Shown: piece by piece, positions 35,107-44,058 of the stretch
Position numbering within the stretch: position 1 is the stretch's first letter
Layout: every line of letters starts with the position of its first letter
Origin: Myxococcales bacterium
GTDB taxonomy: Bacteria; Myxococcota_A; Polyangia; Haliangiales; Haliangiaceae
Assembly (NCBI GenBank): GCA_005779305.1
Contig: SXJR01000346.1
Location: 1-61,068 of the forward strand
DNA length: 61,068 nucleotides
Reading direction: 5' to 3'
Position numbers and translations under genes: made by a program
The notes under the pieces: model-generated
The model's input: only the letters and a program-made list of their open reading frames with translations
Databases searched by the model: none
Told to the model about the DNA's origin: nothing

Positions 35107-35700
35107 GCCTCGGGGCCGGTTGATCCACACTTCGGTGGCGACCTTCTTGAGATCGGGCTTCGAGCAGTCCTTGTAGGTGGGACGGACCGAGCCCAGGTTC
35201 ATCGGCCCGCTGCCCCGACAGGGCACGTACCAGTCCTGGCGCCGGCCGGGGAAGCCGACGATCTTGGGCATGGCCGAGCGGGTGCCGACGAAGGTCGATA
35301 ACCACCACGCCGACGGCCACTCGATCTCCCACAGCATCGTGGAGCGCATGGGCCGGCCGGCGCCGTCGTGGGCCGGCTCGAACCGCAGCTTGAACGCCTC
35401 GGAGGCCGCGATCTCCTCGAGCTCGTAGCCGGGCCGCTTGAGGAACTTGAAGCGGGTGACCACGCCGCGCTCGTCGATCTCGAGGAGGAGCCAGGCCTTG
35501 GTCCAGGCGTCGCTGAGGATGGCGTGGTCGCTGTAGGGCGGCGCCCTGGTCTTGACGACGTTGGTCGGCTTCGGCGGCGACGACGGCGGCGCCTTGCCCT
35601 CGAGCACGATCACCTCGCCGAACACCTTGGGAACCTCCTCGGCCCTCGCCCCCCTCGCCACGAACATGGTCACCACGATGACGAGGATGCCGCGGTTCAT
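35092..35700 (-). CDS. Exported TonB-C-terminal-like protein
   Basis: A 202-residue protein with a signal peptide (MNRGILVIVVTMFVARGARA). The core ~65-130 (AWLLLEIDERGVVTRFKFLK then AFKLRFEPAHDGAGRPM) has the strand-helix-strand pattern and the F-x-P-A-x-x-x-G-x-P ending of TonB C-terminal domains, but there is no N-terminal membrane anchor or Pro-rich spacer. A Cys pair lies near the end (VPCRGSGP, KDCSKPD). It is probably a periplasmic protein using the fold for binding rather than energy transduction. Stop overlaps the cls 3' end. Confidence 0.6.
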   Translation of the reverse strand: MNRGILVIVVTMFVARGARAEEVPKVFGEVIVLEGKAPPSSPPKPTNVVKTRAPPYSDHAILSDAWTKAWLLLEIDERGVVTRFKFLKRPGYELEEIAASEAFKLRFEPAHDGAGRPMRSTMLWEIEWPSAWWLSTFVGTRSAMPKIVGFPGRRQDWYVPCRGSGPMNLGSVRPTYKDCSKPDLKKVATEVWINRPRGSEQR

Positions 35701-35802
35701 GCTCGAGGTTACGCACCGCCGGCGGCGCGGCGCCGGAGCCTCTGCTGGCAGGCCCTGACCTCCGCACCACCAGGCGCGGCCCCGGGCTGTCGCACACCGG
35801 AT

Positions 35803-35833
35803 TTGACGATCATCGAATCGACTGCTATCGATG
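35803..35833 (+). promoter_or_regulatory. Candidate ArsR autoregulatory promoter/operator
   Basis: TTGACG (35803-35808), 17 bp, then TATCGA (35826-35831), with an inverted repeat CATCGA (35811-35816) and TCGATG (35828-35833) across the spacer and -10. The ATG at 35840 would be at or within a few bases of the transcript start, so the mRNA may be nearly leaderless. Confidence 0.4.
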
Positions 35834-35839
35834 TAGGCC

Positions 35840-36427
35840 ATGGACACCCGCGACAGCACGGCCGACACGCTCCAGACCTTCCGCGCCCTCGCCGACTCCA
35901 CCCGCTTGCGACTCCTGGCCGCCATCGTCGACCGCCCCCGGTGCGGCCAGGACCTGGCCGCCGAGCTGGGCATCGCGGCGCCCACCGTGTCGCACCACCT
36001 CAAGGTCCTGGGCCGGGCCCGACTGCTCAGCGAGACCCGGCAGCCCCCCTACGTCTTCTATCAGCTCGACCTGGTGGCGCTGCAGCGCGCGGTCAAGGCG
36101 GTCTCGACGCCACAACGGGTTCGCGAACTGGCGCCCCCGGCGAGCGTCGATGCCGAAACCCGCGACGTGCTCCGCAACTTCTTCGACGGCCCGCGCCTGC
36201 GGTCGATCCCGGCTCAGCGCCGCAAGAAGGAGATCGTGTTCGAGGAGCTCCTGCGCCGACTGCCCCGCCGCCGCGAGTACGCCGAGGCCGAGCTCAACCG
36301 CTTCCTCGAGGTCCACCACCCCGACTTCTGCACCATCCGACGCGAGCTGATCATGGGTCGATACATGCAGCGCGACGCCGGCGTCTACCGCCTCGCCGAG
36401 CGCGGTCGAGCCGTCGTCGACGCCTGA
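35840..36427 (+). CDS. ArsR-family regulator with DUF2087 domain
   Basis: A 195-residue transcription factor. Residues ~10-80 form the ArsR winged helix (ADSTRLRLLAAIVDRPRCGQ and ELGIAAPTVSHHLKVLGRA). No CxC metal site of the classical ArsR type is present, so it may not sense metal. Residues ~125-190 match DUF2087 (KKEIVFEELLRRLPRRREYAE, then FCTIRRELIMGRYMQR), a domain common in regulators of this type. An inverted repeat over its promoter suggests autorepression. It converges on the YkvA-like gene (21-bp gap). Confidence 0.88.
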   Translation: MDTRDSTADTLQTFRALADSTRLRLLAAIVDRPRCGQDLAAELGIAAPTVSHHLKVLGRARLLSETRQPPYVFYQLDLVALQRAVKAVSTPQRVRELAPPASVDAETRDVLRNFFDGPRLRSIPAQRRKKEIVFEELLRRLPRRREYAEAELNRFLEVHHPDFCTIRRELIMGRYMQRDAGVYRLAERGRAVVDA

Positions 36428-36448
36428 CGGCGAGGGAGCGGCGATCGC

Positions 36449-37009
36449 TCAGCCGGTGGCGATGCCCGCCTTCTTGAGGCCGTGCTCCGCCATCTTGCGC
36501 AGCTCGATGATGGCGCGCTCGGCGCCGCCCTCGACGACGATCGGCGCGGCCACGTGGCGCTTGGCCTCGCGGCCCACGTCGCCGATCAGGCCGACCCGAG
36601 TGTCGCCGTGCTCGACGATGCGATCGGCGGTGCGGCCGCGGACCGCGCGCTCGGGCAGCTTCGCGACCAGCGCCTCCAGCGGACCGGCCAGATCGTCGAA
36701 CACAGCCTCGACCTGGTCGGCCTCGTCGGCGAGCCCGGCCAGGGCCGGATCGGTCGCGCCCGCCGCCACCGCCAGCTTGGCCGCCAGCCGCAGGACGATG
36801 GCGTCGTCGGCGATGCCCAGGCCCTGGTAGTGGTCGGGGAACATGTCGAGCATGTCGAGTCCGTAGTTGAGCCCGCCGGCCAGGAGCCGCTGCGCCGCCG
36901 GCGGCGTGGCGGCGTCCCCAAGCGCGGACACCACCACCCGCAGATCGTTCGCATACCGATCGACGAACCGCTGCAGGATCGCGACCTTCTCTTCCGCCGT
37001 CGTGCTCAT
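36449..37009 (-). CDS. YkvA/DUF1232-family protein
   Basis: A 186-residue protein with a perfect AGGAGG seven bases before the ATG. Residues ~45-85 (GLNYGLDMLDMFPDHYQGLG then DDAIVLRLAAKLA) match the DUF1232/YkvA pattern, which normally reads I-D-L-I-P-D followed by G-x-x-D-D. In most members this is a membrane hairpin; here it is less hydrophobic, so the location is uncertain. The C-terminal half is helical and basic. Function of the family is not known. Confidence 0.65.
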   Translation of the reverse strand: MSTTAEEKVAILQRFVDRYANDLRVVVSALGDAATPPAAQRLLAGGLNYGLDMLDMFPDHYQGLGIADDAIVLRLAAKLAVAAGATDPALAGLADEADQVEAVFDDLAGPLEALVAKLPERAVRGRTADRIVEHGDTRVGLIGDVGREAKRHVAAPIVVEGGAERAIIELRKMAEHGLKKAGIATG

Positions 37010-37095
37010 CCGGGCCTCCTCGAAGGTGTGCACGGTATCACCTGCGCGTCGACACCCTCCATACCCACGATCGGAATGCGGTACGCTTGCTGCCA

Positions 37096-37602
37096 ATGCC
37101 CGCGTCCAAACCTGCCACCGCCAGGGCCAGCAAGGCCAAGCTCGCCAAGGCCACCCTCGCGGTGCCGTTCGCCACGCTCACCGATCTGCTCGGCAAGACC
37201 CTCGACGACCCGGCCGTCGCCGCGGCGTTCGCGCTGGCGGGCAAGGTCACGATCAAGCCCGACTTCGCCATCGCCAAGGACGCCGGCTTCGACTTCACGA
37301 TCTCGCGCCCGCAGGGCGGGAGTCGCAAGGTGCTGACGTCGTTCTTCCTCTTCCCCGAGGGTCAGGACAAACACCGAGGCTTCGCCGACCTTCCCACCGG
37401 CTTCGTGTGGGGCACTCGCGCCGAGCTGCTCGCCCGGCGCCCCGCCCCGCCGGTGACCTGGAAGATCGGCCCGGGGCGAGTCCCGGCGTCGACGGAGGAC
37501 CCGACCTGGGACCAGTGGACCGTCCACGGACTGCACCTGACCGTGACCTACACCAAGGGCTCGATGCGCCACATCAACGTGCGGCCGGCCCCGGGCGCGT
37601 AG
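37096..37602 (+). CDS. Hypothetical cytosolic protein
   Basis: A 168-residue protein with an Ala/Lys-rich N-terminus (MPASKPATARASKAKLAKAT) and a compact alpha/beta domain after ~25. Conserved-looking segments are VLTSFFLFPEGQDKHRG, GFVWGTRAEL, TWKIGPGRVP and WDQWTVHGLHLTVTY. The arrangement is faintly like small immunity proteins of polymorphic toxins, but no toxin gene is nearby and I cannot assign a family. Start ATG 37096; an in-frame TTG lies three codons upstream. Confidence 0.55.
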   Translation: MPASKPATARASKAKLAKATLAVPFATLTDLLGKTLDDPAVAAAFALAGKVTIKPDFAIAKDAGFDFTISRPQGGSRKVLTSFFLFPEGQDKHRGFADLPTGFVWGTRAELLARRPAPPVTWKIGPGRVPASTEDPTWDQWTVHGLHLTVTYTKGSMRHINVRPAPGA

Positions 37603-37603
37603 C

Positions 37604-38275
37604 TCACTCCGTCCGTTCCACCGGCGGTGCCGGTCCGGTGCCGCGCAGGTCGGCCAGCTCGAACTCGACCTCCGTCGCCCCGGCGAACTCGATGGAATCG
37701 ACCAGGCGCGGGTCGACGGTGAACTCGGCGCTGGCGAGGTGAGTGCGAACGCAGGCCTCGATCGGCAGACTGCCGCACCTGGCCCCGAGCAGGTCGAGTC
37801 GTGGCCCTCCCTGGCGCCGTGACGCGGTACCGCAGCCGACACGTCACGGGTTCCGAGGTCCACACCTTCGCCAGGCACGGGTCGAGCGCAGGTCGCGACG
37901 CCTGGATGCGCGATCGTGCCTGGAAGGTGACCTGCCACGCGTACCTCGCCGAGAGTCCCATGGCGCGGTCGATCACCCAGCCACCGATGTTGGCGGCGAG
38001 GAAGATCACCCCTCCGATGACCGCGAGCGTCACGCCCTTCCTGCGCGGCCAGGTCGTGTACACGTTGGGGCCACCGCCGCGCCCGCTGACGACGACCTTG
38101 GTGCGTGGATCGATCGCGGTCGGCAACCCCATGGCCATGAATGCGGCGGAAACCACGCCGCCGAAGACCTGCAGCAAGACGATCGCGTTGCCGAGCCGTC
38201 CGGCATCTGGAACGCGGTCAGCCACGAGACCAGGGCGCACACGCCAAGCCAGCCGAAGAAGCAGAGGACGGCCAT
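37604..38275 (-). pseudogene. Membrane/periplasmic protein gene with two compensating frameshifts
   Basis: Protein-like sequence runs from ATG 38275 (MAVLCFFGWLGVCALVSWL, first membrane helix), switches frame near 38190-38205 into LGNAIVLLQVFGGVVSAAFM and VTLAVIGGVIFLAANIGGWV (second and third helices) plus a Cys-bearing domain (DPCLAKVWTSEPVTCRLRY), then switches back near 37800-37815 into LDLLGARCGSLPIEACVRTH and ends at TGA 37604. Corrected, this is ~223 residues: an N-terminal membrane part and a TonB/AgmX-like Cys-containing C-terminal domain. It begins 13 bp after the TerC stop, so it is the last gene of that operon. Decay or sequence errors are both possible. Confidence 0.5.
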
Positions 38276-38288
38276 GCGATCCCCGAGT

Positions 38289-39047
38289 CTACGACTTGAT
38301 GTCCTCGACGTGCGGGACCTTGTTGAGGTGAACGATCTTGGTCCTGCGGGTGGTCCGGATGTTGACCATCTCCACGAACACGCTGAAGCCCATGGCGCCG
38401 TAGATGTAGCCCTTGGGGATGTGCACGTCGAAGGCCTCGGCGACCAGGACCAGGCCGATCATCAGGAGGAACGACAGGGCGAGCACCTTCACCGACGGGT
38501 GGCGCTCGACGAACTCGCTGATGCCCTTGCCGACCAGGAGCATCACGATGAGCGCGATCACGTTGGCCGCGACCATCACGCTGATGTAGTCGGTCATCCC
38601 GACCGCCGTGATCACGCTGTCGATCGAGAAGACCATGTCGAGCAACATGATCTGCAAGATCACGCCGGCGAACGTGGCCGTGGCCGCGGCGGTCCCGCCC
38701 TCAGCGTCGTCGGCAGCCTCGAGCTTGTCGTGGATCTCCTTGGTCGCCTTGTAGAGCAGGAACACGCCGCCGCCGAGCAGGATGAGCGCCTTGCCGGATA
38801 GAGCCTTGTCGCCGAGGTGGACCAGCGGGCGGTCGAGCTTCACGATCCAGGAGATCGTTCCGAGCAGGCCGAGGCGGGTGATGAACGCGCCGGCGAGGCC
38901 GAGCTTGCGTGCGCTCTCGCGTCTGTGGGCCGGCAGCCGTCCCGACAGGATCGCGATGAAGATGATGTTGTCGACGCCGAGGACGATCTCGAGCGCGGCG
39001 AGGGTGGCGAGGCTCAACCAGACTTCGGGTGAAGAGAGGAGGTCCAT
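38289..39047 (-). CDS. TerC-family integral membrane protein
   Basis: A 252-residue polytopic inner-membrane protein with about seven hydrophobic helices. TerC signatures: LEIVLGVDNIIFIAIL in the first helix and MLLDMVFSIDSVITAVG in the second repeat half, each with the membrane acidic residues proposed to bind metal. Relatives (TerC, Alx, MeeF/MeeY) export Mn2+ or assist metal loading of exoenzymes. It lies 31 bp after the esterase gene on the same strand and precedes the frameshifted gene. Confidence 0.88.
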   Translation of the reverse strand: MDLLSSPEVWLSLATLAALEIVLGVDNIIFIAILSGRLPAHRRESARKLGLAGAFITRLGLLGTISWIVKLDRPLVHLGDKALSGKALILLGGGVFLLYKATKEIHDKLEAADDAEGGTAAATATFAGVILQIMLLDMVFSIDSVITAVGMTDYISVMVAANVIALIVMLLVGKGISEFVERHPSVKVLALSFLLMIGLVLVAEAFDVHIPKGYIYGAMGFSVFVEMVNIRTTRRTKIVHLNKVPHVEDIKS

Positions 39048-39078
39048 GGGCGACCGATCTCATAGCCCGAGCCGGGCT

Positions 39079-40281
39079 CTACGGCGAACGATCCACGTCG
39101 TGTTCAGGCGTCGGACTCGAGCCTGGCCGGGAGAGCCAGGTACGGAGCAACTCGTAGACCGCCGCCGACCCGAGGAGCTGAAGGTGTCCGGTGCCGTACA
39201 CGATCGACCGATGCTCCTGGGGAAACTCCAGGGTGAGCGCCGGCGTCGGATGGGCGCCCAGCGCGCTGTCGACCGGGACCAGGCCGTCGCTGCGCAGGCG
39301 CGGCGCCGGCTCGGCGGACAGGGTGCCGGCGATCGCGTAGCAGCGAACGCCGGCCGGCAGCGCGAGCGGGCTGCGATCGTCGGGGCGGTGCTCGAAGCGG
39401 TCCCGGCCGTGCCAGTGCTCGTCGACGACGTTGCCTTGGCGCAGCTCGGTGACGCCGGCGCTGCGGATCTTGCCGAGCCGGGCCAGCGGCGCGCTGTAGC
39501 GACTGACGCTCAGCAGGAGATCGATAACGTTGCCACCGCGCTCGAGCGGTGCGCCGTGGTGCGGCGAGCCAACCGTGATCAGGGTGCGCAGGTGCCGGCG
39601 CCACGCGTGATCGGCGCCGGCGTGGCAGGCGCTGCGCGCGACCATGCCGCCCATGCTGTGACCGAGCAGCACGAGGTCGTCGATCGGCACCGGCCAGGCC
39701 GCGACCAGGCCTTCGAGCTGATCCGCGAAGGCGCGGCCGTTGGTCGAGATGTGGAGGCCGGAGTTGTAGTGGAGGTAGATCGGCGTATAGCCGAGGTCGC
39801 GGGCCAGGGCCGCGCCGTGATCGTGGCCGCCCTGCGTCCACTGGCGGTCACTCATCGACGAGCCGTGGACCAGGACCAGCAGCTTGCCCCGGGGCTCGCC
39901 CGCGTGACGGAGACCCATCTCGATCGCCAGTGGGTTCGAGGTCTCGAGCAGGTAGTCGCCGAGCACGCCGTTGAGCGCGGCCAGGATCGCGTCGCGCTCG
40001 AAGCCCGGGGCGCTGGCGCCGAGGAGCGGCGCCAGCTGGGCCAGCGCGCGGTCGACGCCGACGCCGACGAGCCCGGTGACGCCGCGGACGGTGCCGTAGA
40101 CCAGGCCGGTCGCGATCCGCGCCGGGCCGGCGAGCGGCTGGCCGAGAATGGCCGGGCCGCTGGCGATGGTGGCGTGCATCGCCTCGACCAGCGCGGTGAC
40201 CCCGCGGGTGGCCTCGACCGCGAGGCGCCCGGCGCCGCGGAGATCGTCGACATGGCTGCGCGGCCTCCGCGACCCGGTCAT
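39079..40281 (-). CDS. Alpha/beta hydrolase (PGAP1-like esterase/lipase)
   Basis: A 400-residue enzyme. Residues ~1-120 are an unusual helical N-region with Gly-rich hydrophobic text (GPARIATGLVYGTVRGVTGL) that may contact membrane. The hydrolase core has LLVLVHGSSM (oxyanion), Ser209 in GHSMGGMV, an acid candidate in DGLVPVDSAL and His in YGTGHLQLL, a complete triad. The N-terminal layout is like bacterial PGAP1/lipase-class hydrolases acting on membrane esters. Its ATG overlaps the stop of the YkgJ-like gene (ATGA). Confidence 0.82.
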   Translation of the reverse strand: MTGSRRPRSHVDDLRGAGRLAVEATRGVTALVEAMHATIASGPAILGQPLAGPARIATGLVYGTVRGVTGLVGVGVDRALAQLAPLLGASAPGFERDAILAALNGVLGDYLLETSNPLAIEMGLRHAGEPRGKLLVLVHGSSMSDRQWTQGGHDHGAALARDLGYTPIYLHYNSGLHISTNGRAFADQLEGLVAAWPVPIDDLVLLGHSMGGMVARSACHAGADHAWRRHLRTLITVGSPHHGAPLERGGNVIDLLLSVSRYSAPLARLGKIRSAGVTELRQGNVVDEHWHGRDRFEHRPDDRSPLALPAGVRCYAIAGTLSAEPAPRLRSDGLVPVDSALGAHPTPALTLEFPQEHRSIVYGTGHLQLLGSAAVYELLRTWLSRPGSSPTPEHDVDRSP

Positions 40282-40991
40282 TGGACCGCCCGGACGTAGC
40301 AGTGGGCGGCGGGCAACGCCCGCTCGGCGAGGAACGTGACGTAGTCGCGGCGCGACCACGCCTCGAGGCAGAGCAGCACGACGCGCGACAGCGCACCGTA
40401 GTAGTTCGTCCCGATAGGGCGCAGCCCGACCAGAGCGCTGAACTGGTCGGCGAGCTGGGGCGGGACGGTGCGCTGAAGCGGCGTGACGATCTTCTCGATC
40501 TTGCTGGCCCCCGGAGCGCTACAGGCCTCGGCCGGTGACGTGACCAGACTGGTCCCGCAGATGCTGGGACGATCCTCGTAGATCGAGCAGCGCTCGTCGG
40601 CATCGAGGAACACGCACGGCCGGGCGTAGGTGGCCTTGCGGCCGGTCTCGAGCGCGTGGGCCGCCGCCCGCAGCTGCCCGCGCAGCTCCGGCGTGTCGCG
40701 CCCGTCGCGGACCAGGCGGGCCACGATGGGCACCGCCTCGTACAGATACGCGCCCACCATCCGCGAGCAGCACGTCTTGGGCGCGGTGCAGGTGAAACAC
40801 GAGATCACGGTCAGGTGGACCCGGACGTGCTCGACGGCCAGGGCGTTGCTCTCGGTGATGACCTGCCGGGTCGACTGCGAGAGCTTGCCGACGAGTCCGA
40901 GCTGCTCCACGAGCTCACCGAGCGTCGGCCCGGCCTCGGGCCCGAGCACCGGCGCCGGCGCCGCTGTCCGTTTGGTCCTGGGCTTGGGCAT
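40278..40991 (-). CDS. YkgJ-family Cys cluster (metal-binding) protein
   Basis: A 237-residue protein. The family pattern is visible: Cys65-x2-Cys68-x5-Cys74-Cys75 (CFTCTAPKTCCSRM), then CVFLDADERCSIYEDRPSIC, the C-x-x-L-x-x-x-x-x-C-x-I-Y-x-x-R-P motif of YkgJ Zn/Fe-chelating proteins. C-terminal ~80 residues are helical. Some members are suspected Fe-S or zinc proteins; role unknown. Start ATG 40991 (MPKPRTKRTAAP); the frame is open to 41081. First gene of the YkgJ-esterase-TerC operon. Confidence 0.8.
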   Translation of the reverse strand: MPKPRTKRTAAPAPVLGPEAGPTLGELVEQLGLVGKLSQSTRQVITESNALAVEHVRVHLTVISCFTCTAPKTCCSRMVGAYLYEAVPIVARLVRDGRDTPELRGQLRAAAHALETGRKATYARPCVFLDADERCSIYEDRPSICGTSLVTSPAEACSAPGASKIEKIVTPLQRTVPPQLADQFSALVGLRPIGTNYYGALSRVVLLCLEAWSRRDYVTFLAERALPAAHCYVRAVQ

Positions 40992-41084
40992 CAGCGATGG
41001 CCGCAGGATAGGGTCCGACGCCTGTTCACGCCAGAGGAGCTCGGAACGCCCTGATACTCTCAAGAGTTCCAGGCCCCGCACCCC

Positions 41085-43877
41085 TCACTTTCTGATCTGG
41101 CCCAACCAGGCGTCGACCTCGGTCACCTCGAGGTGGCCCTCGCCGTAGCTCTTGACGTACTCGGCGCGGGCGACGCGCGCCAGCTCGAGCGCGCGCGTTC
41201 GCTCGCGGCCGAGCAAGACCAGCGCCTGCGCCAGCGTGAAGCGCGCGGTCGCCACCATCGCCGGGCTCGACTCACCGGCCACGAGCAGGGTGAGTCCCTG
41301 CTCGGCCGACGCTCGCGCCTGTTCCAGGCGGCCGGCGCGCAGGTGGGCGCGAGCCAGGCAGCTATCGAACTCGCCGAGCCCGGGGTGGTCGGGGCCCTTG
41401 CTGGCGACGAACAGCACGCGGCCTCGCGCGCAGTGGTGGACGGCGAGCTCGGGCTGGCCCTGGTCGTTGCCCAGCTCGCCGAGGTTGAACTCGAAGCTGG
41501 CCACGCTGGGGTGCTGGCCGCCCAGGGTCTCCTGCGTGATGCGCAACCCTCGCTCGAAGTGCGCGCGCGCCTCGGCGTGCCGCTTCTGCTGCCAGCGGAT
41601 GTTGCCGATCGCGTTCTCGGCGAGCGCGACGTCGGGATGGTCGGGCCCGTGCACCCGCTGCCAGATGGCGAGCGCGCGCGCCTCGCGCGCCGAAGCTCCT
41701 TCGAGATCGCCGAGCGAACCGAGCAGCCCGGCGATGTTGTGCAACGAGGCGGCGGCGTCGGGGTGCTCGGCGCCGAGGGCTCGCTCGCGGATCGCGAGGG
41801 CCCGCTCCTCGTACGCCAGCGACTCGCGGAGGTTGCCTTCGCCCTCGTACGCCGCCGACACGTAGCTGAGGAGCCGCGCGACGTCGGGATGCTCGGGGCC
41901 GCGCGCTCGCTCGACGATCGGCAGCGCGCGCGCGAGCTCGTCGCGGGCCTGGGCGTGGTGGGCTTGCTGCACGTGGATGAGCGCGGTGCCGCCGAGGAGC
42001 TGGGCCTCGAGCAAGTCGTCACCGCCGGCGCGCTCGATGGCCGCCCGGGCCACGGTCAACAGGCCGAGGCCATCGTCGTACCGCGCCTGCTCGTAGCCGA
42101 CGACAAGCACCAGGCTGGCGTAGATGCGGGCGAGCAGGCGATCGTCACGGGCCCGCGCCGCCCACTGGGCGGCGTCGCGAAGCGTGGCCTCGGCGGCGAC
42201 CGACTCGCTGACACGTTGTTGCAGGATCCCCAGCAGAGCCAGCGCCCGCGCCCGCGACGGCGGGAAGTCGAGCGCGGCCACGTCGTCGACCGCCGCGTGT
42301 GCGGCCTCGAGGGCTCGGCTGTACTGCCCGGTCGTGGTGAGCGCGTCGACCTCGTCGAGGCGAGCCGCGAACACGTCCACGGCCTGGCGCACGGCGGGAT
42401 CCGCGGGCCTTGGAAACGCGGCGGCGAGCGTCGTGATGTCGGCACAGGTGTCGAGGCGCGGCAGGTCGGTCACCGCCCGCGCCGCCCCGTCAACCACGGC
42501 GGCGTCGGCACGGGCGAAGAGCCGGGTCAACGCTGCCACCTGGGTCCGACGTGCGTCGAGGCACGCCATCCGCAGGTCCATCAGCGCCTCCGATTGCTCG
42601 CCGTGCACGCGCGTCGCCTCGCAGGCGCCGGTGTGCATCGCCGCCCATGCGTCCGACCACTCGTCGAGCGCGCGGTCGATGCGTTCGAAGGTGCCAGCGG
42701 CGTACGGTCGACCACTCGCCGCGAACGCGTCGCGGGTCTGCCGCTCGAGCGCATCGTCCCATACTCCCGCCAGCAGTCGCTCGGCGCCTCGACACACCGC
42801 CGGCGACGAAGCGCCGCGCGCCGCCATCCACGCGCCACCGCCAACGACCGCCACCCCCGCCGCCGCGACCGCCACCCAGGGCCACCGCCGCGGTGGAGGC
42901 CGCAGCGCCTCCAGCAGCGCCTGCATCGACGGATGGCGATCCTCGGACCGGGGCGCCAGCCCACGCAGCACCGCGGAGCGCAACCGCGCCGGCACGTCGA
43001 CGTCGTGTGCCGGCGCCTGCACCCGGCCGGCGCAGACGTTGGCCGAGAACTCGTCGTAGCTCTCCCCGGCGAACGCAGGCCGGCGGAAGAGCGCCTCGTA
43101 CAGCGCGATGCAGAACGCGAACTGATCGGTGCGCGCGTCGACCGCCCGCCGCTCGTGCTGCTCCGGCGCCATGTACGCCGGGGTCCCCAGGAGCGCGCCC
43201 TCCAGCGTGATCGTGCCGTCGAGCGGCGTGGTCACCGACAGCCGCCCCTGCGCACCCACGCCTGCGGCCGTCGCCCGCGTGGCCACCAGGCCGAAGTCGG
43301 TGACCCGCACGCGCCCGTCGTCGCCGATCAGCACGTTGTCGGGCTTGAAGTCGCGATGCACCAGTCCCGCCGCGTGCGCCGCCGCCAGCCCCTGCCCCGC
43401 CTTCTCGAACACCGCGGCGACCTCACGCCACGGGCGCCGCCGGGCCAGCCAGGCAGTCAGCGTGGCGCCCTCCACGAGCTCCATGGCGATGAACACCTGC
43501 TCGGCGGCGGTGCCCACCTCGAACACCGTGATGACATTGGGGTGCGAGATGCGCGCCATCGCCTGGGCCTCGCGCACGAGCCGCTGGCGCGCGCCCTGGG
43601 TCGGCACGCTGCCCTCGCTCTCGGGGTGCAGGAGCTTGATGGCCACCTTGCGATCGAGCACCGGGTCGTACGCCGACACCACCAGACCCATGCCGCCGCC
43701 GCCGAGCACGCCGATCACCTCGAACCGATCGAGCTTCTCACCCACGCCCAGCGCGGGACGTCGGGCCCGCGGTCCGGAGTCGGCCGCGACGTGCGGGCGC
43801 GGCGCCGGCCGGTCGAGCAACGTCTTCTCGGTGGCGCTCGGTGCTCGGTCGCCAGATGCCGGATCGCGATCCGTCAT
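41085..43877 (-). CDS. Hanks-type Ser/Thr protein kinase with membrane helix and TPR tail
   Basis: A 930-residue sensor kinase. Cytoplasmic kinase domain ~50-325: GGGGMGLV loop (59-66), Lys81 (VAIKLL), HRDFKPDN (174-181), DFG (194-196), GTPAYMAPEQ (231-240). One membrane helix ~332-352 (WPWVAVAAAGVAVVGGGAW). The long C-terminal part holds helical repeats and, from ~680, kinesin-light-chain-like TPRs (RGPEHPDVARLLSYVSAAYE, LGAEHPDAAASLHNIAGLLG). This is the common myxobacterial kinase-TPR layout. GGGGAGGG lies just before the ATG. Divergent from the next kinase. Confidence 0.9.
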   Translation of the reverse strand: MTDRDPASGDRAPSATEKTLLDRPAPRPHVAADSGPRARRPALGVGEKLDRFEVIGVLGGGGMGLVVSAYDPVLDRKVAIKLLHPESEGSVPTQGARQRLVREAQAMARISHPNVITVFEVGTAAEQVFIAMELVEGATLTAWLARRRPWREVAAVFEKAGQGLAAAHAAGLVHRDFKPDNVLIGDDGRVRVTDFGLVATRATAAGVGAQGRLSVTTPLDGTITLEGALLGTPAYMAPEQHERRAVDARTDQFAFCIALYEALFRRPAFAGESYDEFSANVCAGRVQAPAHDVDVPARLRSAVLRGLAPRSEDRHPSMQALLEALRPPPRRWPWVAVAAAGVAVVGGGAWMAARGASSPAVCRGAERLLAGVWDDALERQTRDAFAASGRPYAAGTFERIDRALDEWSDAWAAMHTGACEATRVHGEQSEALMDLRMACLDARRTQVAALTRLFARADAAVVDGAARAVTDLPRLDTCADITTLAAAFPRPADPAVRQAVDVFAARLDEVDALTTTGQYSRALEAAHAAVDDVAALDFPPSRARALALLGILQQRVSESVAAEATLRDAAQWAARARDDRLLARIYASLVLVVGYEQARYDDGLGLLTVARAAIERAGGDDLLEAQLLGGTALIHVQQAHHAQARDELARALPIVERARGPEHPDVARLLSYVSAAYEGEGNLRESLAYEERALAIRERALGAEHPDAAASLHNIAGLLGSLGDLEGASAREARALAIWQRVHGPDHPDVALAENAIGNIRWQQKRHAEARAHFERGLRITQETLGGQHPSVASFEFNLGELGNDQGQPELAVHHCARGRVLFVASKGPDHPGLGEFDSCLARAHLRAGRLEQARASAEQGLTLLVAGESSPAMVATARFTLAQALVLLGRERTRALELARVARAEYVKSYGEGHLEVTEVDAWLGQIRK

Positions 43878-43920
43878 ACCCTCCCCCAAGGTGAGTATCT
43901 CACGGGGCCCGTGGAAACGG

Positions 43921-44058
43921 CATACGCTGGTCGGGACCCCTGAGGCCGCCCGCACGCTGCGGCGCGCCCGGCCACACGACGCGATCATCGTCGTCACCCG
44001 GATCGTGATGCCGCCCGACGACCCGGCGCTGGGCCTCGACGTCCCCGTTCCGTTCTGA
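43921..44058 (+). other. Coding-like remnant without a start codon
   Basis: A 45-codon stretch ending in TGA reads as natural protein (HTLVGTPEAARTLRRARPHD, then AIIVVTRIVMPPDDPALGLD) but has no usable start in frame; upstream it merges into antisense of the kinase gene. It is probably the tail of a displaced gene between the two divergent kinases. Confidence 0.25.

Noticed and set aside
37096-37602. Calling the hypothetical protein an immunity protein of a toxin pair
   Set aside because: Only a faint resemblance in strand pattern and no toxin gene in the neighbourhood.
41133-43943. A 936-codon open frame on the plus strand opposite the kinase-TPR gene
   Set aside because: The antisense of a clear kinase gene; text is Arg/Ala/Gly/His-rich without motifs. 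Long antisense frames are expected at this G+C.
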